A DNA stretch of 58,821 nt from Clostridium sp. CAG:433. GTDB lineage: Bacteria; Bacillota_I; Bacilli_A; RF39; UBA660. Where the stretch lies: NCBI GenBank assembly GCA_000433675.1, contig FR893537.1:1-58821 (forward strand), in the 5' to 3' direction. The position numbers and the translations under genes were made by a program. Of the stretch, positions 40,870 to 49,986 are shown piece after piece. Position 1 is the stretch's first letter. The number at the start of each line of letters is the position of its first letter. Under the pieces are notes generated by a model that saw only the letters and a list, made by a program, of their open reading frames with translations, was not told the origin of the DNA and made no database searches.

Positions 40870-42141
40870 ATGGAATTAATTCAAATAACTAAAGAAGAAT
40901 TTGACAATTTTGCTGAAAATTACGAAATTAAGAATTTTTATCAAACAGGATCATACGGCGCACTTATGGATAGACATTCATTTGATGATTATTATTTAGC
41001 CATGAAAGATGAATCAGGTAATTATAAGGCAGCAACTTTAATATTAATAAAAAAAGAATTATTAGGTTATAAATGGGGATATTGTCCAAGAGGATATTTA
41101 ATTGATTTTAACGATTTTAATTTACTTGAAACATTTACTAAATTGCTTACTCAATTTTTAAATAAAAGAAATTTTATGTTTGTTAAAATAGATCCATATA
41201 TAATATATAAATCTAGAGATAAAAAAGGTAATGTTATTCCTGGAATAGATAATTCTAAAATAGTTGATGAACTTATTCACATAGGTTATGAACATACAGG
41301 TTTTAATTTGAATTTTGAAAACTTAAAACCAAGATGGAATGCAGTAACAACAACAAATAGTACTGAAGATTTATTTTCAAGGTTTAGTAAAGAAATTAGA
41401 AATAAAATTAGAAAAGCAGATAAAATGGGTATTGAAATACTTGAAGGTGATGCATCTAGCGTAAAACAGTTTTATTCATTAGTTGATAAAAAACATTCAA
41501 GAAAATTAAATTACTACTTAGATATGATGGAAATACTAGGGAAAAAAGATATGATTAAATTGTATTTTGCTAAACTAGATACCGCAAAGTATATTGAAAA
41601 GAGTAAAACATTGTTTGAGGCAGAAGAAAAAAGAAATAATGAAATAAATCAAGAGTTAGAAGAAAATATAAATAGTAATAATACAACAAACATAATAAAA
41701 AGAAAAATGGCTTCTGATATTTTATTAAACAATTGTAAACAAAACGTAATAAATGCGACTAATCTTTATAAGGAATATCCATCAGGAGTTATAGTAGGCG
41801 CAAGCGCTGTAATAAAATATAATAAAGAAATATTCTTCTTAATTGATGGATACAAACAAGAATTTAAAAGATACTGTCCAAACCATTATTTAAAATACCA
41901 AATCATGAATTTTTATAGAAAAGAAGGATATACTAGAATGCATTTAAATGGCATTTCTGGTGACTTTAATAAAAGTAGTGCATTTTATGGATTAACAAGA
42001 TTTAAGCTTGGATTTGCCTCAGAAATAGAAGAATACATAGGAGAATTTACTTTAGTAATAAACAAAGGTAAATATAAAAGTTATCAAAATGCATCTAAAA
42101 TAGTTGATTGGTTAAATGAACCTTTGTTCAAAAAGAACTAA
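40870..42141 (+). CDS. FemAB-family peptidoglycan bridge aminoacyltransferase
   Basis: 423 residues of the FemX/FemA/MurM type, which use aminoacyl-tRNA to add cross-bridge residues to lipid II. FYQTGSYGALMDRHSFDDYY at the N-terminus, GYKWGYCPRGYLIDF, RNKIRKADKMGI and the C-terminal HYLKYQIMNFYRKEGYTRMH with the GISGDFN block fit two GNAT-like domains. A helical charged insert (about 250-280, EEKRNNEINQELEEN) is the coiled-coil arm typical of FemA. An AAAGGAG ribosome site lies before the ATG. The amino acid added is not predictable. It fits with sortase and D,D-carboxypeptidase. Confidence 0.9.
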   Translation: MELIQITKEEFDNFAENYEIKNFYQTGSYGALMDRHSFDDYYLAMKDESGNYKAATLILIKKELLGYKWGYCPRGYLIDFNDFNLLETFTKLLTQFLNKRNFMFVKIDPYIIYKSRDKKGNVIPGIDNSKIVDELIHIGYEHTGFNLNFENLKPRWNAVTTTNSTEDLFSRFSKEIRNKIRKADKMGIEILEGDASSVKQFYSLVDKKHSRKLNYYLDMMEILGKKDMIKLYFAKLDTAKYIEKSKTLFEAEEKRNNEINQELEENINSNNTTNIIKRKMASDILLNNCKQNVINATNLYKEYPSGVIVGASAVIKYNKEIFFLIDGYKQEFKRYCPNHYLKYQIMNFYRKEGYTRMHLNGISGDFNKSSAFYGLTRFKLGFASEIEEYIGEFTLVINKGKYKSYQNASKIVDWLNEPLFKKN

Positions 42142-42160
42142 GGTTTTTTTATACATAAAA

Positions 42161-42184
42161 AAAAGTTCTTTTTCAAGAACTTTT
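42161..42184. terminator. Bidirectional terminator between femX-like gene and tuf
   Basis: A 10-bp stem AAAAGTTCTT / AAGAACTTTT with loop TTTC, A-rich before and T-rich after, so it can work in both directions. It lies just beyond the tuf stop. Confidence 0.78.
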
Positions 42185-42190
42185 TATTTA

Positions 42191-43375
42191 TTATTTATCA
42201 ATCTTAGTAACAATACCAGCACCAACTGTTCTACCACCTTCACGAATAGAGAACTTAGTTCCTTCTTCAAGAGCGATAGGAGCAATTAATTCAACGTGCA
42301 TTTTAACATTGTCACCTGGCATAACCATTTCAGTTCCTTCTGGTAATGTAACAACACCTGTTACGTCAGTAGTTCTGAAATAGAATTGTGGACGATAGTT
42401 TGTGAAGAATGGAGTATGTCTTCCGCCTTCTTCTTTACTTAATACATATACTTCGCATTCGAAAGTAGTATGTGGAGTAACTGAACCTGGTTTAGCAAGT
42501 ACTTGTCCTCTTTGTACTTCTTCTCTTGAGATACCACGTAATAATACACCTGCGTTATCTCCTGCTTCAGCATAGTCTAATTGTTTACGGAACATTTCGA
42601 TTCCTGTAACAACTGTTTTCTTAGTATCATGTAAACCAACGATTTCAACTTCATCGTTAAGTTTTAATTGACCTCTTTCAACACGTCCTGTAACAACTGT
42701 TCCACGACCAGTAATAGTAAATACGTCTTCAATACTCATTAAGAATGGTTTGTCAGTATCTCTTTCTGGAGTTGGAATATATTCGTCAACAGCGTTTAAT
42801 AATTCATCAATCTTTTCTTCATACTTTGGATCTCCTTCAAGAGCTTTTAAAGCTGAACCGAAGATAAATGGAGTATTGTCTCCGTCAAATCCATATTGAG
42901 TTAATAGGTCTCTAACATCCATTTCTACTAATTCAAGCATTTCTGGATCATCAACCATATCACATTTATTGATGAATACAACGATTCTAGGAACACCAAC
43001 TTGACGAGCAAGTAAGATATGTTCTCTTGTTTGAGCCATAGCTCCATCTGTAGCAGCTATAACTAGGATAGCACCATCCATTTGTGCAGCACCAGTGATC
43101 ATGTTTTTAACGTAATCAGCGTGACCTGGACAGTCAACGTGTGCATAATGACGTTTATCTGTTTCATATTCAACGTGTGCTGTATTGATTGTAATACCAC
43201 GTTCTCTTTCTTCTGGAGCTTTATCTATATCAGCATAAGCTTCAAATTTAGCTAATCCTTTATCTGCTTGTCTTTTAGTAATAGCAGCAGTTAAAGTAGT
43301 TTTACCATGGTCTACGTGTCCAATTGTACCAATGTTAACATGTGGTTTTCCACGATTAAATTTTTCTTTTGCCAT
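42191..43375 (-). CDS. tuf: Elongation factor Tu
   Basis: 394 residues. G-domain motifs GHVDHGKTTL, DCPGHADYV and NKCD are present, with switch I RGITINTAHVEY and domains 2 and 3 ending IREGGRTVGAGIVTKI. It carries aminoacyl-tRNA to the ribosome. It is last of rpsL-rpsG-fusA-tuf, yet has a strong promoter of its own in the 81-base gap after fusA. An AAGGAGG ribosome site precedes the ATG. Confidence 0.98.
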   Translation of the reverse strand: MAKEKFNRGKPHVNIGTIGHVDHGKTTLTAAITKRQADKGLAKFEAYADIDKAPEERERGITINTAHVEYETDKRHYAHVDCPGHADYVKNMITGAAQMDGAILVIAATDGAMAQTREHILLARQVGVPRIVVFINKCDMVDDPEMLELVEMDVRDLLTQYGFDGDNTPFIFGSALKALEGDPKYEEKIDELLNAVDEYIPTPERDTDKPFLMSIEDVFTITGRGTVVTGRVERGQLKLNDEVEIVGLHDTKKTVVTGIEMFRKQLDYAEAGDNAGVLLRGISREEVQRGQVLAKPGSVTPHTTFECEVYVLSKEEGGRHTPFFTNYRPQFYFRTTDVTGVVTLPEGTEMVMPGDNVKMHVELIAPIALEEGTKFSIREGGRTVGAGIVTKIDK

Positions 43376-43407
43376 TTAATTTTCCTCCTTTTTTAATGTA
43401 CAAAACT

Positions 43408-43436
43408 ATTGTATCTAATTCTTGAAAAAATATCAA
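43408..43436 (-). promoter_or_regulatory. Sigma-A promoter of tuf
   Basis: On the minus strand TTGATA (rev. comp. of 43431-43436), 17 bases and TACAAT (rev. comp. of 43408-43413) lie inside the fusA-tuf gap. They would give tuf transcripts beyond those from the str operon. Confidence 0.7.
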
Positions 43437-43456
43437 GTATTATTCTTATTTAAATC

Positions 43457-45529
43457 CTAATTTTTACCCATTTTTTTAATAATTTCTTCAGTAATATTCT
43501 TAGGAACTTCTTCATAGTGATCAAATGTCATTGTAAAGTTTCCTCTACCTTGTGTATTTGATCTTAATGTTGTAACATAACCAAACATTTCAGCAAGTGG
43601 AACCATTGCTTCAATAGCAAGAGCATTTCCTCTAGCTTCTTGTCCCATAGGACGTCCTCTTCTTGCTGTAACGTCACCCATTACGTTACCTAAATATTCT
43701 TCTGGAACGATTATTTGAACGTTCATTATTGGTTCTAGAAGAACTGGTTTACATTTATTTCTAGCTTCTTTTAAAGCAAGTGAAGCTGCAACTTTAAATG
43801 CCATTTCGTTTGAGTCAACATCATGGTAAGATCCATCAAATAATGTTGCTTTAACATCTATCATTGGGAATCCTGCTAAAATACCAGATTCCATAGCTTC
43901 TTGTAATCCTTTATCAGTTACTGGAATATATTCTCTTGGAACTACACCACCAACAACTGCATCAACGAATTCATATCCTTTACCTGGATTTGGTTCAAAT
44001 TTAACCCATACGTGACCATATTGTCCACGACCACCAGATTGTTTAATAAATTTACCTTCACAATCAGCAGCTTGAGTTATTGTTTCACGGTAAGCAACTT
44101 GTGGAGCACCAACAGCTGCTTCAACATTAAATTCTCTCTTCATTCTATCAACGATTATATCTAGATGAAGTTCACCCATACCAGCAATTATAGTTTGACC
44201 TGTTTCTGGGTTTGTAGAAGCTCTAAATGTTGGATCTTCTTCTGCTAATTTTTGAAGTGCAATTCCCATTTTTTCTTGGTCAGCTTTTGACTTTGGTTCA
44301 ACAGTTAATTCAATAACTGGTTCTGGGAATTCCATAGATTCAAGAATACAAGCATGTTTTTCATCACATAAAGTGTTACCTGTAGTAGTATTCTTAAGTC
44401 CTACTGCTGCAGCTATATCACCAGTGTATACATCTGTGATTTCTTGTCTATTATTAGCATGCATTTGTAATATACGTCCAACTCTTTCTTTTACATTCTT
44501 AGTTGAGTTAAGTACATATGAACCACTTGATAAGTGTCCAGAGTATACTCTGAAGAATGTTAATTTACCAACGAATGGGTCAGTCATAACTTTAAATGCT
44601 AATGCTGAGAATGGTTCTGAATCAGATGGATGTCTAACGATTTCTTCTCCGTCCATATCAGTTCCTTTTATAGATGCTATATCAGTTGGTGCTGGTAAAT
44701 AATCAATAACAGCATCAAGTAATAATTTAACACCTGTATTTTTGTATGCAGATCCGCACATAACTGGGAAGAATTCAGCAGCAAGTGTACCTTTTCTAAT
44801 ACAAGCTTTAATTTCTTCAACAGTTGGTTCTTCACCTTCAAGATATTTTTCCATTATTGCTTCATCAAATTCAACAACAGTATCAATTAAATCAGCACGT
44901 CTTTCTTCAACTAAATCTTTTAATTCAGCTGGGATTTCGATTATTTCTGGATTTTCTTCAGGTTTTTCATCATATTTATAAGCTGTTCTAGTGATTAAAT
45001 CAATAATACCAGTTAGCTCATCACCTGCTCCTATTGGCCATTCAATAGGTTTAGCAAGTACACCAAGTCTATCCTTAATTGTTTTTAAACTATATTCGAA
45101 GTCTGCACCTGTTTTATCCATCTTATTTGCAAAAATAATACGAGGAACTTTAAATTCAGTTGCTTGTCTCCAAACTGTTTCTGTTTGTGGTTCAACACCT
45201 GCTTGTGCATCAATAAGTGCAACGGCACCATCTAATACACGAAGTGATCTAGATACTTCAACTGTAAAGTCAACGTGACCTGGAGTATCTATTATGTTAT
45301 ATCTATATCCTTTCCAGTATGCTGTTGTAGCAGCTGAAGTAATAGTTATACCACGTTCTTGTTCTTGTTCCATCCAGTCCATTTGTGAAGCACCATCATG
45401 AGTTTCACCAATTTTATGGATTTTGTGAGTATGGAATAATATACGTTCTGTTGTTGTTGTTTTACCAGCATCAATGTGAGCCATTATTCCAAAGTTTCTT
45501 GTTTTTTCTAACGAATATTCACGAGCCAT
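43457..45529 (-). CDS. fusA: Elongation factor G
   Basis: 690 residues. P-loop MAHIDAGKTTTTERIL, switch QERGITITSAA, DTPGHVDF and NKMDKTG, then domains II-V including GGRGQYGHVWVKF and RGRPMGQEARG. It drives translocation of tRNA and mRNA. It follows rpsG by 14 bases in the str operon. Length is normal. Confidence 0.98.
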   Translation of the reverse strand: MAREYSLEKTRNFGIMAHIDAGKTTTTERILFHTHKIHKIGETHDGASQMDWMEQEQERGITITSAATTAYWKGYRYNIIDTPGHVDFTVEVSRSLRVLDGAVALIDAQAGVEPQTETVWRQATEFKVPRIIFANKMDKTGADFEYSLKTIKDRLGVLAKPIEWPIGAGDELTGIIDLITRTAYKYDEKPEENPEIIEIPAELKDLVEERRADLIDTVVEFDEAIMEKYLEGEEPTVEEIKACIRKGTLAAEFFPVMCGSAYKNTGVKLLLDAVIDYLPAPTDIASIKGTDMDGEEIVRHPSDSEPFSALAFKVMTDPFVGKLTFFRVYSGHLSSGSYVLNSTKNVKERVGRILQMHANNRQEITDVYTGDIAAAVGLKNTTTGNTLCDEKHACILESMEFPEPVIELTVEPKSKADQEKMGIALQKLAEEDPTFRASTNPETGQTIIAGMGELHLDIIVDRMKREFNVEAAVGAPQVAYRETITQAADCEGKFIKQSGGRGQYGHVWVKFEPNPGKGYEFVDAVVGGVVPREYIPVTDKGLQEAMESGILAGFPMIDVKATLFDGSYHDVDSNEMAFKVAASLALKEARNKCKPVLLEPIMNVQIIVPEEYLGNVMGDVTARRGRPMGQEARGNALAIEAMVPLAEMFGYVTTLRSNTQGRGNFTMTFDHYEEVPKNITEEIIKKMGKN

Positions 45530-45543
45530 ATTCTATTCCTTTC

Positions 45544-46011
45544 CTACCATCTATAATGAGCAAATGCTTTATTAGCTTCTGCCATTCTATGAGTATCATC
45601 TTTTTTCTTATATGCTGCTCCTGTTTGATTTGAAGCATCAATTATTTCACTAGCTAATTTTTCAGCCATTGATTTACCACTTCTACTTCTTGAAGCATTA
45701 ACTAACCAACGAAGTGCTAAAGCTTGTGCTCTATCTGCTCTAACTTCAACTGGAACAGAGTAGTTAGCACCACCAACTCTTCTTGATTTAACTTCTAGAA
45801 CTGGAGTAATATTTTCTAAAGCTTTATTAAATACGTCCATAGGATTTTCATTTGTTCTTTCTTGGATCATATCAAATGCTTTATATACGATTGTTTGAGC
45901 TTTTCCTCTTTTACCATCAAGCATAATTTGATTGATAAGTTTTGTTATAACTTTTGAGTTATAAATTGGATCTGCTAAAACATCTCTTTTTACTGCACGT
46001 CTTTTTCTCAT
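45544..46011 (-). CDS. rpsG: 30S ribosomal protein S7
   Basis: 155 residues of S7: MRKRRAVKRDVLADPIYNSK, KLINQIMLDGKRGKAQTI, the ENITPVLEVKSRRVGGANYS hairpin and the basic C-terminus ending AHYRW. It starts assembly of the 30S head and is the str-operon translational repressor in E. coli. It lies 24 bases after rpsL. Confidence 0.97.
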   Translation of the reverse strand: MRKRRAVKRDVLADPIYNSKVITKLINQIMLDGKRGKAQTIVYKAFDMIQERTNENPMDVFNKALENITPVLEVKSRRVGGANYSVPVEVRADRAQALALRWLVNASRSRSGKSMAEKLASEIIDASNQTGAAYKKKDDTHRMAEANKAFAHYRW

Positions 46012-46035
46012 TGTGTTCTCCTTTCTATTTATTTA

Positions 46036-46455
46036 TTATTTCTTTGCTTTTGGTTTTTTAGCACCGTATTTTGAACGGCCTTGTTTTCTATCAGTAACAC
46101 CTGCTGTATCTAAAGTACCACGGATAATGTGATAACGAACACCGATAAGGTCCTTAACACGTCCTCCACGAACTAAAACAACACTATGTTCTTGTAAATT
46201 ATGTCCTTCACCTGGAATATATGCATCGATTTCTTTACCATTTGATAATCTTACACGAGCATACTTACGTAAAGCTGAGTTTGGTTTCTTTGGAGTCTTA
46301 GTTCCAACACGAGTACAAACTCCTCTTTTTTGAGGTGATGCAGTTTCAGTAGATTTTTTAGTTAAACTATTTAATCTTACTCCTAAAACTGGTGATTTAC
46401 TCTTTCTAGTCTTTTTAGTACGATTTTTTCTTACTAATTGATTAATTGTAGCCAT
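46036..46455 (-). CDS. rpsL: 30S ribosomal protein S12
   Basis: 139 residues of S12, near the decoding centre. MATINQLVRKNRTKKTRK at the start, TPKKPNSALRKYARVRL (Lys equivalent to E. coli K42) and LVRGGRVKDLIGVRYH (Lys equivalent to K87) are wild type, so no streptomycin-resistance change is seen. The frame opens 9 codons upstream, but S12 proteins begin MATINQL at 46455. It heads the str operon. Confidence 0.97.
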   Translation of the reverse strand: MATINQLVRKNRTKKTRKSKSPVLGVRLNSLTKKSTETASPQKRGVCTRVGTKTPKKPNSALRKYARVRLSNGKEIDAYIPGEGHNLQEHSVVLVRGGRVKDLIGVRYHIIRGTLDTAGVTDRKQGRSKYGAKKPKAKK

Positions 46456-46511
46456 TTTACTACTCCTTTCTTTTACACACAACCTGGTGTATCAAATTTG
46501 TTTTAAATTAA

Positions 46512-46534
46512 AGTTTTGTAAATAATACAAAACT
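46512..46534 (-). promoter_or_regulatory. Strong hairpin in the rpsL leader
   Basis: A perfect 9-bp stem AGTTTTGTA / TACAAAACT with loop AATAA lies between the promoter and the rpsL start. No T run follows on the minus strand, so it is not a simple terminator. It may be a control element or mRNA stabiliser. Confidence 0.5.
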
Positions 46535-46553
46535 CTAATTAATAGCATTAATA

Positions 46554-46582
46554 ATATAACACTTTTTACATAAAAATGTCAA
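46554..46582 (-). promoter_or_regulatory. Sigma-A promoter of the str operon (rpsL)
   Basis: On the minus strand a perfect TTGACA (rev. comp. of 46577-46582), 17 bases and TTATAT (rev. comp. of 46554-46559). TATATT one base further is an alternative -10. Confidence 0.75.
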
Positions 46583-46618
46583 TACCAATTGCATTATTTG
46601 CTCTTTTAATTATATGAG

Positions 46619-46645
46619 AAAAGGAAGATTATTTTTCTTCCTTTT
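46619..46645 (-). terminator. Hairpin terminator at the end of ftsH
   Basis: A 10-bp stem AAAAGGAAGA / TCTTCCTTTT with a 7-base loop that contains the ftsH stop codon. The T run is short, so efficiency is uncertain. Confidence 0.55.
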
Positions 46646-48605
46646 TATCATTTATTTCTTTTTCTAATTCTTCTTTATTTAATTTGCTATAACCTTTAAT
46701 TCCAAGTTCTTTTGCTTCTTCTTTTAATTCTTTTAAAGTTGCATCTGTTTCTTTAGAATCTTCTTCTGGCATTTTACCATATTTTACTAAATAATCAATT
46801 TGTTCTTTAGTAATTGTTTCATGTTCTAATAAAGCGTTTGCAATTAGGTTAAGTAAATCCATATTTTCAGAAATAATCTTTTTAGTAACTTCATATTGTT
46901 CAGAAATTATTTTTCTAACTTCTTGGTCTATTTCAAGTGCTACTGCATCTGAGAAGTTTTTACTCTTATTATAATCTCTACCTAGGAATACACTTGATTC
47001 TTGATGTTCTAATTGAACAGGTCCAAGTGAACTCATTCCATATTCTGTTACCATTGATCTAGCTATTTTTGTTGCTTTTTCAAAATCGTTATGTGCACCT
47101 GTTGTAACTTCATTGAATACAATTTCTTCTGCAACTCTTCCACCTAAGAATCCACTAATTGTTTCAAGTAATTCTTTCTTAGTAGACATATATGTTTCTT
47201 CTTTTGGAAGCATTAAGTTATATCCACCAGCCATACCACGAGGTATGATTGTTATTTTTTGAACATCATTTGCGCCATCAAGTTTAATACCAACAACAGC
47301 GTGTCCTGCTTCATGGAATGCAACGACCTTCTTTTCATGTTCAGTATATTTATGAGATTTTTTAGCTGGTCCTGCAATTACTCTATCATGTGCTTCATCT
47401 ATTTCTGCCATAGTAATTGAATCTTTATTTCTTCTTACAGCAAGAAGTGCAGCTTCATTAAGTAAGTTCTCTAAGTCTGCACCTGAGAAACCTACAGTTC
47501 TTTTTGCAATATTTGCTAAATTAACATCACTAGCAAGTATTTTATCTTTGGCATGTACTTCAAGTATTTCTTCTCTTCCTTTTGCATCTGGAAGTGAAAC
47601 TGTAATCTGTCTATCAAATCTTCCTGGTCTTAATAATGCTGGATCAAGAACATCAGGTCTATTAGTAGCAGCAATGATTATGATTCCTTCATTTCTTCCA
47701 AAACCATCCATTTCAGTTAGTAATTGGTTTAATGTTTGTTCTCTTTCATCATGTCCACCACCAACACCTGCTCCTCTTTGTCTACCAACAGCATCTATTT
47801 CATCTATGAATATTAAACATGGTGCTGTTTGTTTTGCTTGTCTAAACATATCACGAACTCTTGATGCACCAATACCTACAAATAATTCAACGAAATCTGA
47901 ACCACTTATAAAATAAAATGGCGCATTTGCTTCACCAGCAACGGCTTTAGCAAGTAATGTTTTACCTGTTCCTGGAGGACCTACTAAAAGTACACCTTTT
48001 GGAATTCTTGCTCCCATTTTTGTAAATTTTTTAGGTTCTTTTAGGAATTCAATTAATTCTTCTAATTCTTCTTTTTCTTCAGATAAACCTGCAACATCTT
48101 TAAATGTTACTTTATCTTTATCTTCTTGAGGTTTTGCTCTACTTTTTCCAAAATCCATAGATTTATTATTACTACTAGCAATACCATTTAACTGTTTCAT
48201 TAAAATGAAAGCAGCTGCTCCTATTAATAATAAATATGGTAACCAATTCAAGAATTTAACAAATAAACTTGATGCTGGATCTGCAGATACAGTCATATCA
48301 AAGCTACTTTGTTCTTTCATAGAATTGATGTAATTTAATGTATCATCACTTAAAGGTGCTACAACATAGAAAGACTCATTCTTCTTTGATTTTTTTAAAG
48401 TACCTTTTATTTCATATGTGGATCCTTCTGAATTTGGTGAAATAGTAATTTCTTCCACTTTATCATCTTTTAAATATTTTTGAAATTCTGAATATGTTAA
48501 ATTTTTTGTACTTACTCCAATGCCACCAACAACAAAATATACCACTATCATTATAAATAATAATGCTATATATGGGCTTACATTTCTTCGTATATTTTTA
48601 TTCAT
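46629..48605 (-). CDS. ftsH: ATP-dependent zinc metalloprotease FtsH with extra C-terminal Rho-N/SAP-like motif
   Basis: 658 residues: two membrane helices (about 11-30 and 118-137) and an AAA ATPase with Walker A GPPGTGKTLLAKAVAG, Walker B LIFIDEIDAVG and the SRH NRPDVLDPALLRPGRFD. The M41 protease has zinc site HEAGH. It degrades membrane and regulatory proteins. After the normal end come about 36 residues, LKELKEEAKELGIKGYSKLN followed by KEELEKEI, that match the Rho N-terminal/SAP-like helix-extended-helix motif. Start overlaps tilS by 8 bases, with an AAAGGAGG site. Confidence 0.95.
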   Translation of the reverse strand: MNKNIRRNVSPYIALLFIMIVVYFVVGGIGVSTKNLTYSEFQKYLKDDKVEEITISPNSEGSTYEIKGTLKKSKKNESFYVVAPLSDDTLNYINSMKEQSSFDMTVSADPASSLFVKFLNWLPYLLLIGAAAFILMKQLNGIASSNNKSMDFGKSRAKPQEDKDKVTFKDVAGLSEEKEELEELIEFLKEPKKFTKMGARIPKGVLLVGPPGTGKTLLAKAVAGEANAPFYFISGSDFVELFVGIGASRVRDMFRQAKQTAPCLIFIDEIDAVGRQRGAGVGGGHDEREQTLNQLLTEMDGFGRNEGIIIIAATNRPDVLDPALLRPGRFDRQITVSLPDAKGREEILEVHAKDKILASDVNLANIAKRTVGFSGADLENLLNEAALLAVRRNKDSITMAEIDEAHDRVIAGPAKKSHKYTEHEKKVVAFHEAGHAVVGIKLDGANDVQKITIIPRGMAGGYNLMLPKEETYMSTKKELLETISGFLGGRVAEEIVFNEVTTGAHNDFEKATKIARSMVTEYGMSSLGPVQLEHQESSVFLGRDYNKSKNFSDAVALEIDQEVRKIISEQYEVTKKIISENMDLLNLIANALLEHETITKEQIDYLVKYGKMPEEDSKETDATLKELKEEAKELGIKGYSKLNKEELEKEINDKKEEK

Positions 48606-49929
48606 TGTTTTCCTCCTTTGTACACCATACTATTATATCATACTTTCCCATCTTTAATCTATCATATTTGGATTTTTTTATTCCAGGAATCCATAAAATT
48701 GTATCATTACTGTCAACAAGTATAGGATAACTGTTTCTATCTTCCTTATTTATTTTTTCATCTATGAAAATATCTTTAATTTTTTTCTTACCATTAAGTC
48801 CTAGAACTTCAATAAAATCTCCTTGTTTTCTATTTCTAATATATAATGGTAATTTTATTTCATTACTATTTAAATAACAAATATAATTATTAGTTAAATT
48901 TGAACTAGGAATTATGCTAATATTACCAAATCTAGTTTTAATAGTACTATCTAATTTAATTTTATAATCTGTTTCTTCTATTTTATTTTTGATTTCTAAA
49001 CTATTGTATTTTTTTACTGCAATTATATTATTTTTTAAATCAATACTTAGGTTAGGTTTTTTTGATCTAATTATTTTCATAATACTAGTTATATTTTGAT
49101 CATTAATCTCGTTAATGTTTTCCTTATAAACTTTATAAAGTACACTATATATAACTTTTTTTAATATATAATCTTCCTCATTAATTAAATATGTTATATC
49201 AAGTACATAATTACTATAGTACTTATTTAATAAGTTATCCACATATTTGTTTATAAACTTACTTGCGCCATCTAATTCTTCATTAAATTTTATAAATTTC
49301 TTGTGGACAAGTTTATTTTCATCCTTTAATTTAGGTAAAATATATTTTCTATATCTATTTCTTGTATAATTATCACTTTCATTTGTTTTATCTTCTCTAT
49401 ATTCAATACCTTTTTCCTGTGCAAAACTATATATATCTTGTTTAGTATAAAAAATAAGTGGTCTTAGAATATAATAATTATTTCTTTTTGTAACTTTTTC
49501 AAATCCAGAATATCCATCTATTGATGAACCTCTTACCATTCTCATTAATATTGTTTCTATTAAATCATCACCATGATGAGCAGTAAATAAATACTTTGCA
49601 TTATATTTATTAACAACCTCATCAAAAAATTTATATCTTCTTTTTCTAAATTCAGACTCTAAATTACCTGATATATTTTTTTCAAATATTTTTCCTTCAA
49701 ATATTATATTGTTCTTAGCACAATAACCTTTAACAAATTCAAACTCTTCTTTACTTTCTTCTCTTAAGTTATGATTTATATGAGCACATATTATATTTAT
49801 ATTAATACTTTTTCTTATAATCGTTAATAAATATAAAAGTGTCATAGAATCAACACCACCAGAAGTAGCACAAACAACATAATCATCTTCTGTCACATAA
49901 TTTTTAATAAAATCAATAGATTCTTTCAC
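48598..49929 (-). CDS. tilS: tRNA(Ile)-lysidine synthase TilS
   Basis: About 443 residues. The PP-loop ATSGGVDSMTLLYLL binds ATP; AHINHNLREES and FTAHHGDDLIETILMRMVRG mark the N-terminal catalytic domain, and the C-terminal part has LYIRNRKQGDFIEVLG. It converts C34 of tRNA-Ile(CAU) to lysidine so that it reads AUA, important in an AT-rich genome. A GTG at 49938 opens the frame, but AAGGTGA overlaps it and lies 5 bases before the GTG at 49929, my choice. The hpt gene usually between tilS and ftsH is missing. Confidence 0.94.
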   Translation of the reverse strand: MKESIDFIKNYVTEDDYVVCATSGGVDSMTLLYLLTIIRKSININIICAHINHNLREESKEEFEFVKGYCAKNNIIFEGKIFEKNISGNLESEFRKRRYKFFDEVVNKYNAKYLFTAHHGDDLIETILMRMVRGSSIDGYSGFEKVTKRNNYYILRPLIFYTKQDIYSFAQEKGIEYREDKTNESDNYTRNRYRKYILPKLKDENKLVHKKFIKFNEELDGASKFINKYVDNLLNKYYSNYVLDITYLINEEDYILKKVIYSVLYKVYKENINEINDQNITSIMKIIRSKKPNLSIDLKNNIIAVKKYNSLEIKNKIEETDYKIKLDSTIKTRFGNISIIPSSNLTNNYICYLNSNEIKLPLYIRNRKQGDFIEVLGLNGKKKIKDIFIDEKINKEDRNSYPILVDSNDTILWIPGIKKSKYDRLKMGKYDIIVWCTKEENNE

Positions 49930-49965
49930 ATAAATCACCTTGGCATATATTATAACACAAAAAAA

Positions 49966-49986
49966 GAAGAATTATAACAATTCTTC
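49966..49986 (-). terminator. Intrinsic terminator of rpoB-rpoC
   Basis: An 8-bp stem GAAGAATT / AATTCTTC with a 5-base loop and seven T on the minus strand. The rpoC stop is within the hairpin. It separates rpoBC from tilS-ftsH. Confidence 0.85.
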
